From Tetmemena sp. SeJ-2015 (lineage: Eukaryota > Ciliophora > Spirotrichea > Sporadotrichida > Oxytrichidae), in assembly GCA_027382625.1 (NCBI GenBank), contig JAJKFJ010022656.1:1-60420 (forward strand): a stretch of 60,420 bases of DNA, read 5' to 3'. Below the pieces are notes generated by a model. The model saw only the letters and a program-made list of their open reading frames with translations. It was not told where the DNA came from and searched no databases. Each line of letters opens with the position of its first letter. Within the stretch, counting starts at the first letter, position 1. This document shows, one piece after another, positions 58,141 through 60,420 of this stretch. The position numbers and the translations under genes are program-made.

Positions 58141-60420
58141 GCAAAGAAGACCAGTTTTGGAGTAGAAAAATAGAGTTAAGGATAATAAAATAGAGAAATT
58201 AAAAATTAAAGCAGATCTAGAGCAGCTGCACCTATCTCTAATCAAATTTCATAACATAAAAAACTGGTCGTCGAAGATAATCAGAATAAAAATTAAGGAG
58301 AGGTGGTCTTGATAAATTTAGCAATTAAAGATAATGAAAATTCTAATTTAAACTTAAATTCCGAAACAAGCGACAAGCAATTAGGAGAAGATTAAATTGA
58401 AAAAGCATAATCAGTAGCTATAAGTGAATCAACAGATACAAATGCCTCGACTGCATTACCAATCTCAAACAAATAGAGCTTTTCCTAATCAGTAAAGATT
58501 AATCCTGCTAAAGCATAAGATCTTCATAAAATTGAAACAAATTAGAAGAAAACAACTGGATCTATGATGCATGCCGGTAAAACATTAATAATTCCAAAAG
58601 CATAAATAAATATTGACCAAGGTAAGAAAACTAAAATATCTTAGTCAGCTAAAAAATCTGACTCCTTCTACAAAAACACTTAATTAGAAAGGATATAAAT
58701 TGAAGATATGAAAGATTCCAGTATTTAAGCTACTCAGAGAATAGAATCTTCTCTTGGTATAAGCTCTCCCCCTTAATCTGATAAACACATCCCCCATATC
58801 ACTCTAAGAAGGGATATGATAGATTTTCAAACTGCAGCTACCTCTAGCATCCTTCATTCAAGTTAAACACCAAAGCAGCTCCTGAGTTAAACTGAGTCTT
58901 CTAGTAAAAATTCCTCTTAACCGGAGAGCAGAGAGTGTGCAGCGAATTAAATTCCTCTTGAATAAAATGATGTCCATTTAAAGCTGCAGAGTAGATAGTT
59001 TGAGCCAAAATAAAAAGGAGAGATAGAGTTTGAAAGATCTGCAAGCCACGTAGTTAGATTGGATTTGTCTGAGAAAATTCTACCTCAAGAAATAAAGGGC
59101 AGCTCTGCATCACCTAATCGTGAGAGAATTATTAAAGAAATTGCTAGTTCTTATCAAAGCCCATTTAAGAGAAATGGAGGCGTTGGCCATATGAAGTAAG
59201 CTTACGAGCAATCATAATCATTTATGAAAAGTTAGAATAAAGTCTAATCTCAGTCTTGCGCATTCTCATTAACTCATAAGAAGTCTAAGGCTTTAAAAAG
59301 CAATTCAGTTGCTGAGTAAAACATGGCTACCTCATCAGTACCTCAAGACTTAAATACTCTCTCATCTCCATAAAAGACTTAATCGAAAGTGAATATCTAA
59401 TCTAGTGTCCTCCCTCTCAAAGTTTAGAAAATTATATTTGCAAAACTTAGTCTTTCAATTACCACAATACATGCACAGCGGCTAGAATAATTATCATGGA
59501 ATCCATATGAACTAATACTAAAAAATATTTTAAGTATGTATTATATTTCTACTACTCTTCAAGTATTTAAAATTAGCAGTAGTTCCTAACATAAAGCTCA
59601 AACTAACCTCTCAGAATACCCTCCCAATAAATTAATGGTTCAAAGTTGATCTAAAGCTTTTATTTTTATCATATAAATGAATCTAAAATACCTGGTCCCC
59701 TAGTGTTCAGAAGCATATAAGAAACAACAATGATAACATGCAAGGGATAGTTTAAAGAACATAGATCAATAGTGTGTAGAAATAATCTGTAAAGTCATTT
59801 TATGAAAGTTTTAAATTTAGTCTAAGAACATTACGCAACACTAATAGACGGTGTTTAGCCTCCAATAGCATCCAAATGGAAGCTTGCAGTACTTAATAAG
59901 TCCTTAAAAAACCTTGATATAAAAGCTAACTTATGAACCTATAAGCCTCAGCAACAAAAGAAAAGAGTCTGGTCTAAGTGCTATAGCATAACAGTCGCTG
60001 TCTGGCATGCAATCTTTGTAAACCAAACCATCAAATATCGCTCTCCAAAGCATTCACGACCAGATTCAAATGCAAGATAATCATTATTTGCTAACAGCGC
60101 ATGCTTAAAAGTCATCTTATCATCCTGATCTTCATACCTTTTTGGATTATCTTTTATTCACTTATTTATTAATTTTAGTTGATTATGGAAGATAAAACAC
60201 TCAAGAGACAAGCTAATAGCCAGAATAAATTCCAATGAGCAGAGGTCACCAAATTGGTGCAAATTTCAAAAGCTAAGCAGCCACTTAAAATTAATTCTCA
60301 ATTTAATTATAAAACTGAAAGTAGTGAAATGAAGTCAAGTATTGTTAAAGTTAAGTTTAAATGCATCTTAAATTTCAAAGTTTAAATTTTATATTGAATC
60401 TCAAAGTATAAATTAATTCA
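58141..60420 (+). CDS. Gln/Ser-rich coding tract, 3' truncated
   Basis: From about 58140 to TGA at 59647-59649 a frame is open for about 500 codons with TAA/TAG as Gln. Composition is Ser, Gln, Lys and Asn-rich (SAISESTDTNAS-like runs, RNGGVGHMKQAYEQ, FERSASHVVRLDLSEKILP). Coding character continues in other frames to the window end (YEPISLSNKRKESGL, ALQSIHDQIQMQDNHYLL). It may be the disordered C-terminal tail of the FAD oxidoreductase, reached through a Q-rich linker and one frame break near 58100, or a separate gene. No domain recognised. The 3' end lies outside the window. Confidence 0.5.

Overview
This window looks like germline (micronuclear-type) DNA of a ciliate. Long reading frames on both strands stay open only if TAA and TAG are read as glutamine and TGA as the sole stop. 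Coding DNA is Gln/Asn/Ser-rich, introns are small GT-AG introns (about 19-125 nt), and intergenic DNA is very AT-rich. The germline inference rests on three large inserts, two of which lie inside or split genes: (i) a 3.36-kb TA-flanked element with 90-bp terminal inverted repeats, where joining the two TA copies leaves one open frame; (ii) a 2.1-kb element with about 355-bp inverted repeats carrying a Rep-like SF3 helicase gene; (iii) an insert containing a 570-bp foldback element between the two halves of a tyrosine phosphatase gene. The lineage (hypotrich or oligohymenophorean) cannot be fixed from the sequence.

Layout. 1-1297: 3' part of a + strand gene. 1720-3467 and 3675-5177: two - strand Q/N-rich or coiled-coil genes. 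5165-5781: small + gene with three tiny introns. 5722-8345: - gene. 8666-9651: AlaX-type Ala-tRNA editing protein (+). 9821-14221: ankyrin/coiled-coil protein (+). About 14970-15470: GC-rich island without a gene I recognise. 15412-19929: - strand coiled-coil gene split by the TA element. 20088-23569: leucine-rich-repeat protein (+). 23668-26180: basic - strand gene. 26440-36667: giant secreted/membrane protein with Cys-rich, lectin-like, REJ-like, EGF and GPS modules and C-terminal membrane helices (+). 37143-39984: voltage-sensor-like plus cyclic-nucleotide phosphodiesterase (-). 39985-52672: gene-poor AT-rich tract with orphan ORFs, the Rep element and the split tyrosine phosphatase. 52673-55691: cyclin-box protein (+). 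55985-60420: two-Rossmann FAD oxidoreductase followed by a long Q/S-rich coding tract that runs off the window (+).

Most genes show one or more single-base frame breaks, nearly all explained by one missing base. Consensus indel errors are the simplest cause, so exon coordinates are approximate. There is no operon logic: genes are single eukaryotic units in both orientations, sometimes overlapping at their ends. The phosphodiesterase, GPS/REJ protein and tyrosine phosphatase suggest membrane and cilia signalling, but nothing shows they act together.
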